This document shows positions 1 through 12,000 of a stretch of 64,000 nt of DNA, in pieces. Position 1 is the first letter of the stretch. Each line of letters begins with the position of its first letter. The translations under genes and the position numbers were made by a program. The DNA is from Kingdonia uniflora (Eukaryota > Streptophyta > Magnoliopsida > Ranunculales > Circaeasteraceae), in contig JACGCM010001601.1 of the NCBI GenBank assembly GCA_014058105.1, positions 124,001-188,000 of the forward strand. Direction: 5' to 3'. Under the pieces are notes generated by a model. That model was not told where the DNA came from. It did not search any database and saw only the letters and a program-made list of their open reading frames with translations.

Positions 1-620
1 GCGCTCAACAAGATCACGAATGAAGTAGAATCGAAGGTCAATGTACTTGGTTTTGGAATGTTGTTCAGGATTCTTGGAGATATTTATCGCACTCGTATTA
101 TCACAAAAGACTGACATCGTCCCCTGGACTATTCTATAGTCATGCACCATCTGTTTCATCCAAATCAATTGAGTGCAACAACTACCCGCAACAATATACT
201 CCGCTTCTGCTGTGGATTGAGAAATACAATTCTGCTTCTTACTCTGCCAAGCCACAAGATTATTTTTAATATAATAGTATCCACCAGAAGTACTCTTCCT
301 ATCATCTGCATTATCTGCATCAGAATACCCAATAACCTCGGAGGTTGTGTCATGTGAATACCACAAGCCAAAATCAGAAGTCCCAACTACATAACGAATA
401 ATACGCTTAACAGCCTGTAAATGGGACTCTTTCGGACTACCTTGATAACAAGCACAAATACATACACTAAACATAATATCAACACGAGTAGCAGTAAGAT
501 AAAGTAAACTACCTATCATACTTCTATACGTCTTTTGATCAACATCCGTACCTGCCGAGTCCTTAACTTTGTAGTGGTACTCATGAGTGTCCTGGCATGT
601 TTTGCAGAAGAGAGACCAAA
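1..620 (-). pseudogene. copia RNase H, partial
   Basis: Translating the minus strand in pieces gives SMIGSLLYLTATRVDI, SDADNADDRKSTSGG, WQSKKQNCISQSTAEAEY and the KYIDLRFYFIRDLVE end. These are the standard copia RNase H blocks, including the DADxAxDxxxxxSTSG motif. The element continues past base 1. Confidence 0.85.
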
Positions 621-625
621 CTTCT

Positions 626-1566
626 TCACAAGATCCTTGGCATACGTGGATTGAGAAACAATCTTTTCTCCACTTGACGTATTTGGAGAACTAAGAAATA
701 AGTTAGTTCCCCAACCATGCTCATCTCAAATTCACTTTTCATTAAAGCTGCAAAAGAAGTGGTTAGTGAACTCGAAGTAGAACCAAACACAATATCATCT
801 ACATATACCTGTGCAACAAGCATCGTGCCTCCCTTCCTTTGGATAAATAACGTTTTATCAACTCCCCCTCGAACAAATCCCTTAGCTAAGAGAAAATTAG
901 AGAGCCGTTCATACCATGCCCGAGGAGCTTGCTTCAAACCATAAAGAGCCTTCTTTAAGTAGAACACGTGATCTGGATGATGAGGATCCTCAAACCTTTT
1001 TGGTTGGGCCACGTACACCTCTTCCTCTAAGAGCCCGTTCAGAAAAGCACTCTTCACATCCATCTGATGTAACTTGAACTTTTGATGGCAAGCAAGAGCA
1101 AGCAGTAGGCGAATAGACTCAAGCCTTACAGTAGGAGTAAACGTTTCAGCAACATCTACCCCTTTTACTTTATTGTACCCTTGAGCGACCAATCTAGCTT
1201 TGTTTCGAATTACATTCCCCAGTTCGTCATATTTGTTCTTATAAACCCATTTAGTTCCAATGATATTCGTATTTGAGGGACGTGAAACCAAATCCCAAAC
1301 ATCTTGATGTCGAAACTGACGAAGCTCATCTTGCTTGCATGTAGCCAATATTCATCTGACAGAGCTTCCTTTACCGTTGTTGGTTCGATCACGGAAACAT
1401 AACAAACAAAGTTCAGCGTCTCATGGTATTGACTTCGAGTCTGAACCCGAGAAGTAGGATCACCGATGATATCGGCATTTGAGTGATCCTTACGAACTTG
1501 TTGCCATTCGGGTTGCGGTGCAGTTGGGGCGGGAGGGGGTGGTAGAACTCGATGTAAGAACGTCAC
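626..1566 (-). pseudogene. copia reverse transcriptase
   Basis: The domain starts in a shifted frame (about 1566-1340) and returns to the original frame from about 1348, so two small indels compensate. Visible motifs are KWVYKNKYDELGNV, KARLVAQGY, QMDVKSAFLNG, the ALYGLKQAPRAWYE block and the catalytic YVDDIVFGS. A further frameshift near 640 separates it from RNase H. It cannot make an intact enzyme as it stands. Confidence 0.92.
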
Positions 1567-2110
1567 TAGAAGATGTTTCTAGAATTTCCGTTGTACTATC
1601 ATCTTCTCTCACCTCTGCAGAACCAATGGTGCAAGTATCATCAACAACCACATTACAAGACTCCATCATCACATTGGTCCTCAAATTGTAGACTCGAAAA
1701 GCCCTACTATTTGTTGAGTAGCCCAATAAAATACCTTCATCACTCCGAGAGTCAAATTTCCCAATGTTCTCCCGATCTCTAAAGATGAAACATTTACTCC
1801 CAAAAACCCGGAAGTAGTTGACATTCGGCTTCTTTCCAAACCACAGTTCATAGGGCGTGTTTAAAGTAAATGGACGTAGATATATTCTATTAATAGTATA
1901 GCACGCAGTATGAATGGCCTCCCCCCAAAAATGTGCCGGAAGATTCTTACTATGAAGTAAGACTTGTCCCATTTCTTGAAGAACTCTATTCTTCCTTTCT
2001 GCAATTCCATTTTGTTGTGGAGTGATTGGAGTAGAGAATTCATGTTTAATCCCATTAGAAGTACAATATTCAACCACCCCAGTATCCTTAAATTCTCCTC
2101 CACGATCACT
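1490..2110 (-). pseudogene. copia integrase core, C-terminal part
   Basis: This continues the pol frame after the TGA at the 2111 boundary. It contains the rest of the integrase core with TPQQNGIAERKNR (the catalytic glutamate follows NGIA) and the GKKPN and KCFI...FDSRSDEGILLGY signatures found downstream of copia integrases. It then runs into a proline and serine rich spacer. The frame is lost near 1500. Confidence 0.9.
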
Positions 2111-3322
2111 TCAAATTTTATCAATAGAGCAATCTTTCTCATTTTGGATCCGAAGTGATATATTGCGGAATTCTTCAAAAGTATTAGGCTTCTCTCTCAA
2201 AAGTGCTATCCATGTATAACGAGAGAAATCATCCACCATCACCAAAATATACCTCTTACCTCCCAATGATGCCGTTCTCATAGGACCCATCAAGTCCATA
2301 TGTATTAGCTCAAGAGTTCGAGTTGTAGCAATATTGTTGGACTTCGTGTGAGAGCTCTTTATTTGCTCCCCAATTTGACAAGGGCTGCACACTACGTTGC
2401 TCAATCTTCCCAACTTCGGTACTCCCCAAATCAGCTCTTTACTTGTAATCTTGGACAAATCATTGAAGTTTATATGTCCCAATCTTTGATGCCATAAGTC
2501 CACATCACTCAGTTTCGCTTTGTTACACATTATAGCTTCTTGTTGAATAACATAACAGTTATCAGCGGTTCTAGCAGCATACATCACCCGTTGTCCCTGA
2601 GAGTTCAGAACATCACATCCACTTCTGGAAAAAGTAACAGTGTGATCTGTATCACATAGTTGACTCACACTAAGAAGATTTGCCTTTAGCCCCTTAACCA
2701 GAAGAACATTATCAATTGCTGGAGTACCAAGTCTTTCGACCTTTCCCTTTCCTACCACAAAAGATATACTCCCATCACCAAAAGTAACATCACCTCCCTG
2801 AATATCCTCTAGGTGACTCAGCTTGGACTCATCACCAGTCATATGACGAGAACACCCGCTATCCATATACCATTGAATTGACTTGAAAGCATTCAAAGCA
2901 GTTAATGCAACATTGCACCTTAGTTGAGGTGCCAAATCCAACTTTCGTACCCAGATGCTTCGAAGAGTTCCTCGACCTGTAGTTTTATGTGCAAAAGATC
3001 TAGACACATTCTCACTTTTCTCATTAGTAGAAATCACATTAGAATTATATTTATATCTACTGAAAAAGAGAACATGTGATTGATAAGGTCCAACAAATCT
3101 ACAGAAGAAAGCAATATGTCCCCTTCGACCGCATAGATTACAATAATAAATTTTAGAGTAAGAGACCCGTTTGAAGTGATCATGAGTAGTGGATATGATG
3201 TTATGTTTGGGTATAGAAGTGGACGCAGTTGCTTTCACAAACTTTGTGATTTGAGGAGTCTTGGCCTTGGAAAGAGATTCCTCATATCCTAGACCCCTTT
3301 TGTCACTGTCCGTCTTTCCCAA
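2111..3322 (-). pseudogene. copia protease, GAG-pre-integrase and integrase N-terminal part
   Basis: This frame is in phase with gag and is separated from it by stops near 3374 and 3323. It contains an aspartic-protease-like WYMDSGCSRHMTG motif (active-site D in DSG), then the pre-integrase zinc motif with LWHQRLGHINF and CxxC, then the start of the integrase core (LELIHMDLMGP, VDDFSRYTW). It ends at a TGA directly before the SDRGGEF motif, again where an arginine codon is expected. Confidence 0.9.
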
Positions 3323-3373
3323 TCATAATATTTTATCAATGTTCATGGCCCTATGACAAAACTTCTGAAGTTT

Positions 3374-4882
3374 CTACTGAGATAAAACTACATCAAGCTT
3401 GGCCGAACGAAGTTCATCCAAAGTTGATTTCATTTTCTCTTTTGCATCATTAACTTCTTTTTCTAAAAATACAACTTTGTCATGAAGGCCTTGTTTCTCA
3501 TTCTCAAGAACCTCTATCTCGTGACTAGTATTCTTAGTTTTTTCTTGAAGTTCGCTAATAGGTGTATTAACTTGGTCTTTCAAGACTTTGTTAAGTTTAC
3601 TGAGTTTAATACACTTGGCGAGAGTCTGAGAATACAAGTCTTCAAGATGTAGGTCCTCAAACTCCTCAGGCTCATTTTGTTCTTGATTACATTGATTTTC
3701 ATCAGGATTTTCAAGTTCAAAAACATCAAAGTTATTATTGCCACAATTAAAAAATGCTGGATATGCACAATAATTTCCAGTATCAACTACTTGGGGATGA
3801 CTCTCATTGTTATCATGTTCATTATCACTGTCATCCCAAGTAACCCTGATATTTAAAGCTTTATGATTCGTTCCAGTTTTTTTCATAGGACATCTATGGG
3901 CATAATGACCAAGCTTGTGACATTTATAACATTCAACTTGACTAAGGTCAGTATCACTGTTGGTCTGCCGGTTATAAGTTTTGACCCGATCATGAGGTCG
4001 TGGATTATAGTTCATTGATTGCCCTTGTTTTTGTTCTTGTTTTTGAAACTGACGTTTCTTCAAGATTTTTTGAAATTGTTGACTAATAAGAGCTATTGAT
4101 GAATCTATATCCGAACCTTCATCATCATCTGAGATATATGAGTGATCAACCTCTTTGGAACCCTTGGAAGAAGGGGAGTAAGATGAAGATTTGAAAGCAA
4201 CACTCTTATTCTTCTTCTCAGGGTTTTCCATTCTCATCTCAAGTTCAAACGTTCGCAATTTTCCAGCTAATGTATCGGGTTTCATTTTTTTAAGATCTTG
4301 AGCTTCCTCGATAGCATCACGTCTGGATCTAAAGCTCTTAGGAAGAGACCTTAGAACTTTGCGAACAATTTGAACATCAGAATAAGGAGCTCCTAATGCG
4401 GCACTATTGTTTACAATATCACTTAGTCTCGCATAGAATTCATCAAAAGGTTCGTTTTCACTCATTCTGATATTCTCAAATTGCGAGGTAAACATTTGAA
4501 GCTTACTTTCTTTGACTGTATCATCGCCTTCATGAGTTCGAACTAGGATGTCCCAAGCTTCTTTAGAAGTTGTACATGCAGAGATATGTCGAAACTCACT
4601 TTGACTCACAGTCGTAAAGATCGCATTGAGGCCTTTAGAATTATAACCAACGATATCTTTTTCCTCTCTTGTCCATTGGTTCGTAGGTTTAGGGACCTCA
4701 ATAGCACTCCCTGATGGACCTTGCATTACAGAAGGGGGTGTCCATCCATCCTCAATAACAATCCATACATCTTCTCCGATTGATTGTAAGTATGCAATCA
4801 TTCAGACTTTCCAGTATGGAAAGTCTTTGCCATCAAAGGCTGGAGGGCGATTTATAGGACCTCCAAACTTCTCAAAACTCAT
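3374..4882 (-). pseudogene. copia gag (broken)
   Basis: The likely original start is the ATG at 4882. It is followed by 26 codons ending ...FPYWKV and then an in-frame TGA at 4802-4804, where related elements usually carry arginine, so a CGA to TGA change is likely. From the next ATG at 4801 the frame runs 475 residues. It shows a UBN2/gag-like helical region, an acidic patch, a CCHC knuckle (CYKCHKLGHYAHRC) and a C-terminal coiled coil. It ends at a TAG at 3374-3376, after which the same frame continues into pol, so the stop breaks what was one polyprotein. Confidence 0.88.
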
Positions 4883-4942
4883 TATTCTCAAGCGAACTAT
4901 CCGGGATCCACGTTTAGGTTGTTAATCCTCAAAACGTGACCT

Positions 4943-4953
4943 CTCTGATACCA
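4943..4953 (-). promoter_or_regulatory. Primer-binding site, initiator Met tRNA type
   Basis: The plus strand reads CTCTGATACCA, so the minus strand reads TGGTATCAGAG, complementary to the 3' end of plant initiator methionine tRNA. It lies two bases inside the LTR edge, as expected for copia elements, and fixes the element's orientation. Confidence 0.9.
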
Positions 4954-4955
4954 AT

Positions 4956-6021
4956 TGAAATTACTAGTTGCCTGAGACTAACCAATTTCGATCGTTTTAG
5001 GTCTAAATCGAAAGATCCTAAAACCTCTGAATTAATGATCAAGACTTAACCAAGTTCAAGTCGATACGATTATCTAATGTCAAGCAAGCAATGGAAATTA
5101 AAGGCAAAACAAAGATTTTTAACCCTGCGGGAAACCTTTCTCAGGAGAAAAACCCACAGGTCGCTATCGAGTCACTCAACAGCTAAACAATCCACTATTG
5201 AAAAAGAATTACAAGAATTTAATCACTTACAGACTCGATAAACACTTCCCATGGTTATCTCTTTTCCAATGAATCTTCTTGCAATCAATTCCGCGTTCTC
5301 GTAACGCCTCGCACCAATCTCACGTCGAAGCTCCTATTCTTGAATCTCTAAAGTTCTTCAATTTAGTTCTTAAATGCATGACAAAGATTTCTTGATCAAT
5401 TGATTGATTCAAGATTGAGTGATTTGATTCTCTCTTGAATATCTCAAAGATCGATCTCTCTTTACTCTTCAAAATCAAGCCTAAAAAAAAAAAGGTTTTC
5501 GAGAGATGAGTATTTGAAAAAGGCAAGTATGTCTTAAATAATAAAACAGAACACACGGGCTCTGTTCGAATAGAAATCAATCTATTAGAACAAAAGTCTA
5601 TCTGGTGAAGATTATTCGAACAACAGTTATTCTATTCGAACAGAGAAGTAACTGTTGAAAGTTATTTGAACAACAAGCAGTCTATTCGAATATAAATGCA
5701 ATTGTTGAAAGTTATTCGAACAGAAGTAATTCTATTCGAATACAATTCTATCTGTTGCAACATATTCGAACAACATTAAAGGTTATTCGAATACAACTTC
5801 TGTTTTCTGTAAATAGACATTCTTATTGCTTTTTCATACTCTGTAAAATATAGCGGCTTGACTTTTTAGAACAAAGAGTTAGAAATCCACTTACCTGTTC
5901 AGAGACAGTCAGTCCAGCTGTAGTCGCTTCACGTGCATTCACTGACGCCGGATAACCACGAGATAATGCTGACGCCTACTCTAGACACTAAATGAAACAA
6001 ACTCCAGAATTGGATGTTTCA
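4956..6021 (-). repeat. 5' LTR of the copia element
   Basis: On the minus strand the LTR would start TGAAACATCC and end AGTAATTTCA, giving TGAAA/TTTCA inverted ends. It lies two bases outside a primer-binding site. The outer edge is inferred only from these inverted ends, because the partner LTR is outside the window. The minus-strand sequence downstream of the TTCGAA array has a TATA-like stretch near 5530-5545. The next five bases, 6022-6026 (agtca), would be the target duplication. Confidence 0.72.
5565..5791. repeat. 50-bp tandem repeat with phased TTCGAA palindromes in LTR U3
   Basis: Eight exact TTCGAA palindromes and one TTTGAA variant start at 5565, 5615, 5635, 5665 (variant), 5685, 5715, 5735, 5765 and 5786. 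The spacings are 50, 20, 30, 20, 30, 20, 30 and 21, so the array is about four and a half 50-bp units with two palindromes each. It lies 230-456 bp into the LTR on the minus strand, which would be U3. Confidence 0.85.
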
Positions 6022-8996
6022 AGTCAAACACATTCGATATAGGAAAAGATAAATTTACCCAGGGTAATTTTAGGCCGATGATAAATAAAAAAATATGGTG
6101 CAAACATGGCTATGATTGTGCTGCCTTGCGCAGAGGCTCCATTATGTAGTAAGTACAAGTAGTTACTGATGTATTTAATTAATAACGTGAAAACCAAAAT
6201 GTTTACTAGGAACTGTGCCTTGAAACGAAAACCCGCACCCAATCATCTATCTAATTCTAGAACTTGGAGTTCGTCACTTGCTTCACTTTTCCCTTTTTTT
6301 TTATCTTCTTCTTTATATGTATATGGTGATTGAAATCTCAAGCAATGTGGAAGCGAGAAGAAATCCTCAGAGGACCAACTGTCTGAAGTTAGAGAGAAGT
6401 TGGTAAGAGCTGAGAACAAGCTGGAGGTTGGGAGCAAGAGTAAGGGACATAAACGGAGTCCTGAATGGAGTTATATAAGAAGCAGTATGACGAAATAATG
6501 ACTCTTGGTCTACATCCTTTGATGATCAGGTCGAACATATGAAAAATATAAGGCCAAGATTAAATCACTTGAAGTTGTCTTAACGGAAAAGACCAAGAAG
6601 TTGCCTAGAAAAGATGTCTTAAATTAAGAACACCAGCCCGAGGATATTGAGGATGTCATTAGCAACTAAGGTAAGAGTGTCCAAAATCTAAATGTCTGGC
6701 CGTCTACATCTTTTGGTGTTGTTTTGTTGCATGCTGACTTGTCGGTTCTTCTTCCGATTTGGCTTAGGGAACCCTCCTGATTTCTACCTCTGAATTTTGC
6801 GGGCTTGGATCTGATGTAGTGTATTTCCAACAAGCCCTACCGATGTGATACATTGTATATAATTACCTGATCCGGCCACCCTTTTCTTTATCCTGTGCCA
6901 TCCTGATAAGCTTATCCACATTGAGATCTTTTTCAGCTTCTCATGGGTGTGTGGTAAGCTTATCGAGAAGAGATGAGCTTGGTTTCTTTCATGTTTGGAA
7001 TGCACTAATTGTTTTCTCACATAGGTATTCCACCTTTATCAGCTCTCTTGTGAATCATATGAAGTACTGTGATGCATATTCCCCGGCTTCTTGTTTCAGG
7101 GCAAAGAACGCTGTGATTTTGACCTCCCTCTTTCAGTTGTGAATGTAAGGACCAATGGATTTTGTTTCTGATGCTCCTGCCTGGCAATTTTGAACCACAA
7201 AGGGCTGTACCCTTCAAACTGCTTAGGAATGAATGACAACTCGGGGGGTGGGGGGAAGGGGAGTTTCTACTCTTCATAGCACATTTGTAGTGTTCTTCTA
7301 ATGCACTATATGGTCTTACAGGTAAGTGGAACAAGTTTGGCACACTAGGTGATTTTAAAACCATGAGGAATAAATTTGAACTCGTTCAGAGTTCACTCAA
7401 CAACTGTTGGGTAGTTGGTCCTGTGCTTCTCGTTGCATTCTAGCGTTACTTCGATGATAATATATGTAGGATTCATCCATTTTTTGCTCCTCGCAGTATG
7501 CAACAAATAGAACTCTCATACAAGATGTTATTATATGGATTCAAACTTCAAAACCTGTCGACTCCTGGAGCTGGTAATACCTATAACTTTATGTGCAAAA
7601 CCGAAAACATAAAGGAGGGGAGATGGTTAATCAAGGAGAATAAAGGGTGTGTAAATTAAATGAAATCCAAAGGTGTGTTTGAATCGTGAAAACAAAGGAA
7701 AAAAAAGCAAGTTCCCCAAAATACTGATGTCCTCGTATTTGGATTCTTAGAGAATCAGGAAGTACTATTCGTTTCAAGTATTTGGCAAAATAGGAGGAAA
7801 TCCAGCTACCATTTCGTAAACCTTGAAACTAATTCTTTTTGCTCTTTCTCACGCCCTTGACTCAAGCTCTAGAGAAAGACTTGCAACTTCATAAAAGGGT
7901 GAAAAGTGAAAACTGGAGTAAGAGGAAAATACATAAATAGAAAAAATCTGGAGACACAAATGAGAACAACTAGAGTTCAGAAAATTTGATGAGAAAGAAT
8001 TCAGAGAAATGGAAGCAAACAGAGGGCGTCCATCCCCCATCAAAACCTACTTGCTTAACTCGCTACTGTGGCAGATCTCTCAGACAACACATACGAATAA
8101 ATATAATCGAGGGGATGAAGAGTCATGGTTCAGCAGTTGAACCTTCATAAATTCAAACTCTGGATCAATCCAGTGAGGAACTGAAAAAATACTATTTTTT
8201 CCTCCGTCTCTGGCGTAGGTTTCAGAATCTTTGATGGTTTTCTCAATAATTTTTGAAGCAAAATGTTTAATTTTAGCCCAAGTTGCTTTGGCATACTAAT
8301 CTGCAAGGGAGATGTCTTCTTGCTTGAGTGAGAGATGTTACCTGTTGAAAAAATTCGAGCATTGTTCTGTCGCTGCAAGTAGGTTTGCACAAGAATCTTA
8401 GATCTGCTTTTATTTTTTGATAAACATGTATTCAGCAAAGTATTTAGCTGCATCCAGTGAACTAGCCATGACAATCAAACTGTTAGAGAACATGTTGGAG
8501 TAGGTTAAAAAATGTAGGAAGGTCCTTTTGTTATGCATCTCGTCCCTTCCGTCCATCTTTGTTCATTGACCTAGATAAGATTACTCATTCCGTCTAAATA
8601 TATAATGGTTAATTGGAGATTTGAATTTTCCATCAAACTTGTGGAAAGAGAGGCTTCACCAATCTTAGATCCAGTATTAAACCATGCAAATGGATATTCA
8701 TTGAGTTTTTAGAAATCACACGTCATACAAAAACATAGAGAAACCCTAGAAGGGAATCACAAGTAATCGAAGATGATGGAGACAGACGATTCCTACACTA
8801 TTTAGTCCTCATATATTTTTAAGAGATGGAGAGTGGTTACACATGGAGAGTCACCATAAACCCTCTTGGTAATTTCTCTCACAAGTGAGGTCCCATGACT
8901 GTGATAATTGAAGAAATTGCAATAAGTGAAAGATACCGAAATATAATTGTGTAACTGATAACATTCTTACCGAAAAAGTTCCCCATTTTGTTGCAG
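6022..8996. other. Presumed SOQ1 intron sequence, no supported gene
   Basis: No exon upstream of 8997 could be found here; the expected N-terminal HAD exon with the DxD motif is absent. A stretch at 6360-6640 reads on the plus strand as a charged, coiled-coil-like peptide (KLVRAENKLEVGSKSKG, then EKYKAKIKSLEVVLTEK) broken by stops. It resembles a degraded retroelement gag tail, but I cannot name it. A G-run cluster lies at 7231-7262. The rest looks like ordinary AT-rich intron. Confidence 0.5.
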
Positions 8997-9053
8997 TATG
9001 CAAAGCCGAATTCTGGAATTGGATTCCCAGGTGCCCTTGAAATCATTACTCAG
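8997..9053 (+). CDS. SOQ1: SOQ1 exon, HAD cap/core junction
   Basis: It encodes 19 codons ([19 protein letters not shown]) with acceptor ttgcag and donor gtaaaa. This is the family's segment before HAD motif II. It is the first exon visible in the window; phase 0 at both ends. Confidence 0.95.
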
Positions 9054-12000
9054 GTAAAATAGATGTGGTTGATAACATTATTATATTAATTGCTGGACGA
9101 GTTTACTAAGCGATTCAGTTTCTTTGCTGATTATCAGTGTAAAAGCAGTGGGCTTAAAGTAGCAGTTGCCTCTAGTGCTGATCGGATCAAGGTAGACGCA
9201 AATTTGGCTGCTGCTGGTTTACCACTGCCGATGTAAGCTGAAACTAGTCCTGGTGTATTCTTCTCATTTATGGCTGACACCTGTACTAGAATATATGTTA
9301 CAAGGAAAAGACTACTGGAATATGTTAAAAGTAAAAGATTAACATTTTCCCTGCTAGTATCATTTTCTCTTTTAAAAAATAGACTAGCAGGAGGTGTGTA
9401 CACAAACAGTCTTTGAATTAAGATCATCTTTTAGTATGAAAGTTTCTTGCTTTACATGTATTCAGTTTGATGAATCATTGTTTCCGAAACGAAAAAATGT
9501 AGACCCTGTATCAATTAATGAGAGATTTAGTTCTATGATTGATGAATCCCTAAAGAGAATATCTACAGGGGTATCTAATGGAGAATAATCTAGACCTATG
9601 AATATAAACTAACTTGAAATAGTAATAACTCCGTTCCAGACTCTTAATGGCTTAACTCGGTATAGCCACTACACCATGTTATGGTGCACTGTCGAAGTCA
9701 CATGGACCTGGTCTGCGAATCGGTCATCTTAGTTGTTGCTACCGTAATCATGAATCTTCTTCTCCGTGAGTCTTTCGATCACAAAGAGATACTTCCATGC
9801 TTCTTCCATCACTCAAATCCTGCATTAAATCTTGGCCTTTTGTTATTATGCAATATTTTCCCCTGCTTATGTACTGCTATTAGCAACCAAGGTTTTTCAT
9901 TCAAGACCAACCCGGGTTATCTGATTTGTATCAAAGTTCAAGGTGTGTGAATGAGATAGAATTTAATCATGCGATGATACCCATCCTCTAGATAATCATA
10001 CCTAAAGTAGTCATATGGAGTTACAATTTGATGTTCAAGGGTGAGACACGTGCATTTAATTGTTGAACCAAGTATTCAAGACACCACATCTAAGTTCTAT
10101 AAATGCCGAAGGCTGTCACATACTATTGTTGAAGACTTGAAGTTTTTCTGTAGGCGAAGAATGGGATGTTAATATGAGAGTGTGGTTATCCTAAAGCAGG
10201 GGACGCCATTATTTTTTGTAAGAAGGTAAAATATATCTATTAATAAACTCAAGACAAACTTTCCGAGGTGGAAATAGTACATTCCGGAGGCAAAGAAAGA
10301 AGAAAAAACAAAACAAAGACACATGCCATCAAGTTCGATCCATTATAACTAATTGCTTCCAGCGCATCGCAAGATCTTCAAGCCTCACTCCCTTCATGGA
10401 TGGTGATACCCAAAGCAAAATTGTTGCATAAATATCAAAGATAATCGCTTCCATGGTCTTAGTCTCTTTTCTTTTATAGTGCCTATCGTTCCGTTCTTTC
10501 CACAAAACTCATCCTAGCCCGTGCGGAATAAGATCCCATAAAACCTTACCATCTTCCTTTTAAATGGCTTACAAAACTACACTTTCGGAGGTGTGATAAA
10601 ACCCCGGTCAAAAACCCATGAGACACCATAAATGTCAAGAAAGTGATTCCAAATTTCCATCGCAACCGAGGCAATGCAAATATAAGTGGTCAATTGACTC
10701 ATCCGCTAAACCACAAAGTAAGCACAAGGGTCCACTTCCATACCTCTTCCTATAAGTTCATCTTTAGTCGTTGTTCGACCCCCCGATAAAAAAAAAACTA
10801 CTATAGACGAAATCTTTTTCCACCAAACTACATGTCTTGGGAAGTCCACACTATGATACCCGCCCCTAACGCTCTTAGCTTGTACCAAGTGATCACACAT
10901 AGATTTTGCTATAAATTTTCCGTTGTCAGCTCACTTCCATTTATTTTCACCCACCCTAAAAAAAGCCGAAGCAACTTTTTGAATTATAGAGCCAAGATCC
11001 CCCATCTCATTATAAAAAAGATCTCACCGAAAGTGGAAATTCCAGCTAGCGGTATCCCCTTCCATTTAATAGAACTTCTTCACTCTCCATTCTTTAGATC
11101 ACATGCATTATATAAAGAAGATTATACTAAAGTAAGATTTCTTGTATCACATCATACATCATGCCAAAAACTGATCCTTCCCCATTCTCGATGTTGGTTT
11201 TGATGCCTTCTTTAAACTTGTCCCACGTGTTGAAGATCGTTCTCCATAATCCCCACTTCATACGTGATATTAGGCTTATTTGGAAGCCATGCAAACTCAT
11301 GTATCTCAAACTTAGTTTTATTCACCGCAGCCCATAATTCACCCATGTTACTGCAATACCTCCAAAGACACTTTCCAAGCAACAAAATATTCTTCTTCGA
11401 AAGGAATTTTAACCCCAATCTACTACTTTTTCCATGCACAACACCTTTCATTTATGAAGATGTAGCTTATGATCTCCTTCGGTGTCATTCCAGAGAAAAA
11501 TCTTGACAATCCTCTTCAACTTAGAAGCCACTGACGCTAGCAGATGAAATAAAAATAGATAATATACCGACAAGCTTGACAGTTTACTCTTGACAAGTGT
11601 AAAACGACCCCCTTTTGATAACATCTTCCTTTTTCCTCTTACCATATGATGTTTACACTGCAAGTGAGACATTCCTTTCAACCCATTATGTAATATGTTC
11701 AGACTGGTTTCCTACTTCTTATGTTATGTTATGTTTTTTTCTTTTCTTTTTTTTCTTTTTTTCCCCGTTCTTGTATCAGAATTTAACCAATATTTTCCTA
11801 ACTGTCCCCTTACTGAGTAATAGCGGTATCCAAAATTTCAGACTAGAGTCTAGTCCATGAACTTAATTATCTCTATTTCCTCCAGTGTATCATTTGATTT
11901 TGATGTATTTCTTGTTGTCAGCCAACACCTTCTCTATATGCTTCTTGTGTTAATTTGAGTGGAAGTCTTGTAGATATGTATTCACTGGTGATCCAACTCC

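Larger units (their letters stand above)
1..6021 (-). mobile_element. Ty1/copia retrotransposon, SIRE-like, 3' end outside window
   Basis: Read on the minus strand, the order is LTR, primer-binding site, gag with a CCHC knuckle, protease/GAG-pre-integrase, integrase, reverse transcriptase and RNase H, which is the copia order. The second LTR would lie before base 1. Gag and pol sit mostly in one frame, broken by at least three in-frame stops (4802-4804, 3374-3376, the codon ending at 2111) and by two opposing frameshifts near 1500 and 1340. The LTR is 1,066 bp. The lineage (SIRE-like) is inferred from the long gag with a coiled-coil tail and the domain wording, not from a search. Confidence 0.93.

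Noticed and set aside
5565..5791. Heat-shock elements as in stress-activated copia LTRs
   Set aside because: Heat-shock sites need TTC and GAA two bases apart; here they abut as TTCGAA.
5565..5791. CRISPR-like array of short repeats
   Set aside because: This is a plant LTR minisatellite without unique spacers or cas genes.
6022..8996. Missing upstream SOQ1 exons (HAD motif I, transit peptide)
   Set aside because: All three forward frames were scanned for the expected DxD and GTGE-like motifs without success. They probably lie before base 1.
9134..9427. 97-codon minus-strand frame over a SOQ1 exon
   Set aside because: It is the complement of exon 9138-9232 and its intron, with no domain.
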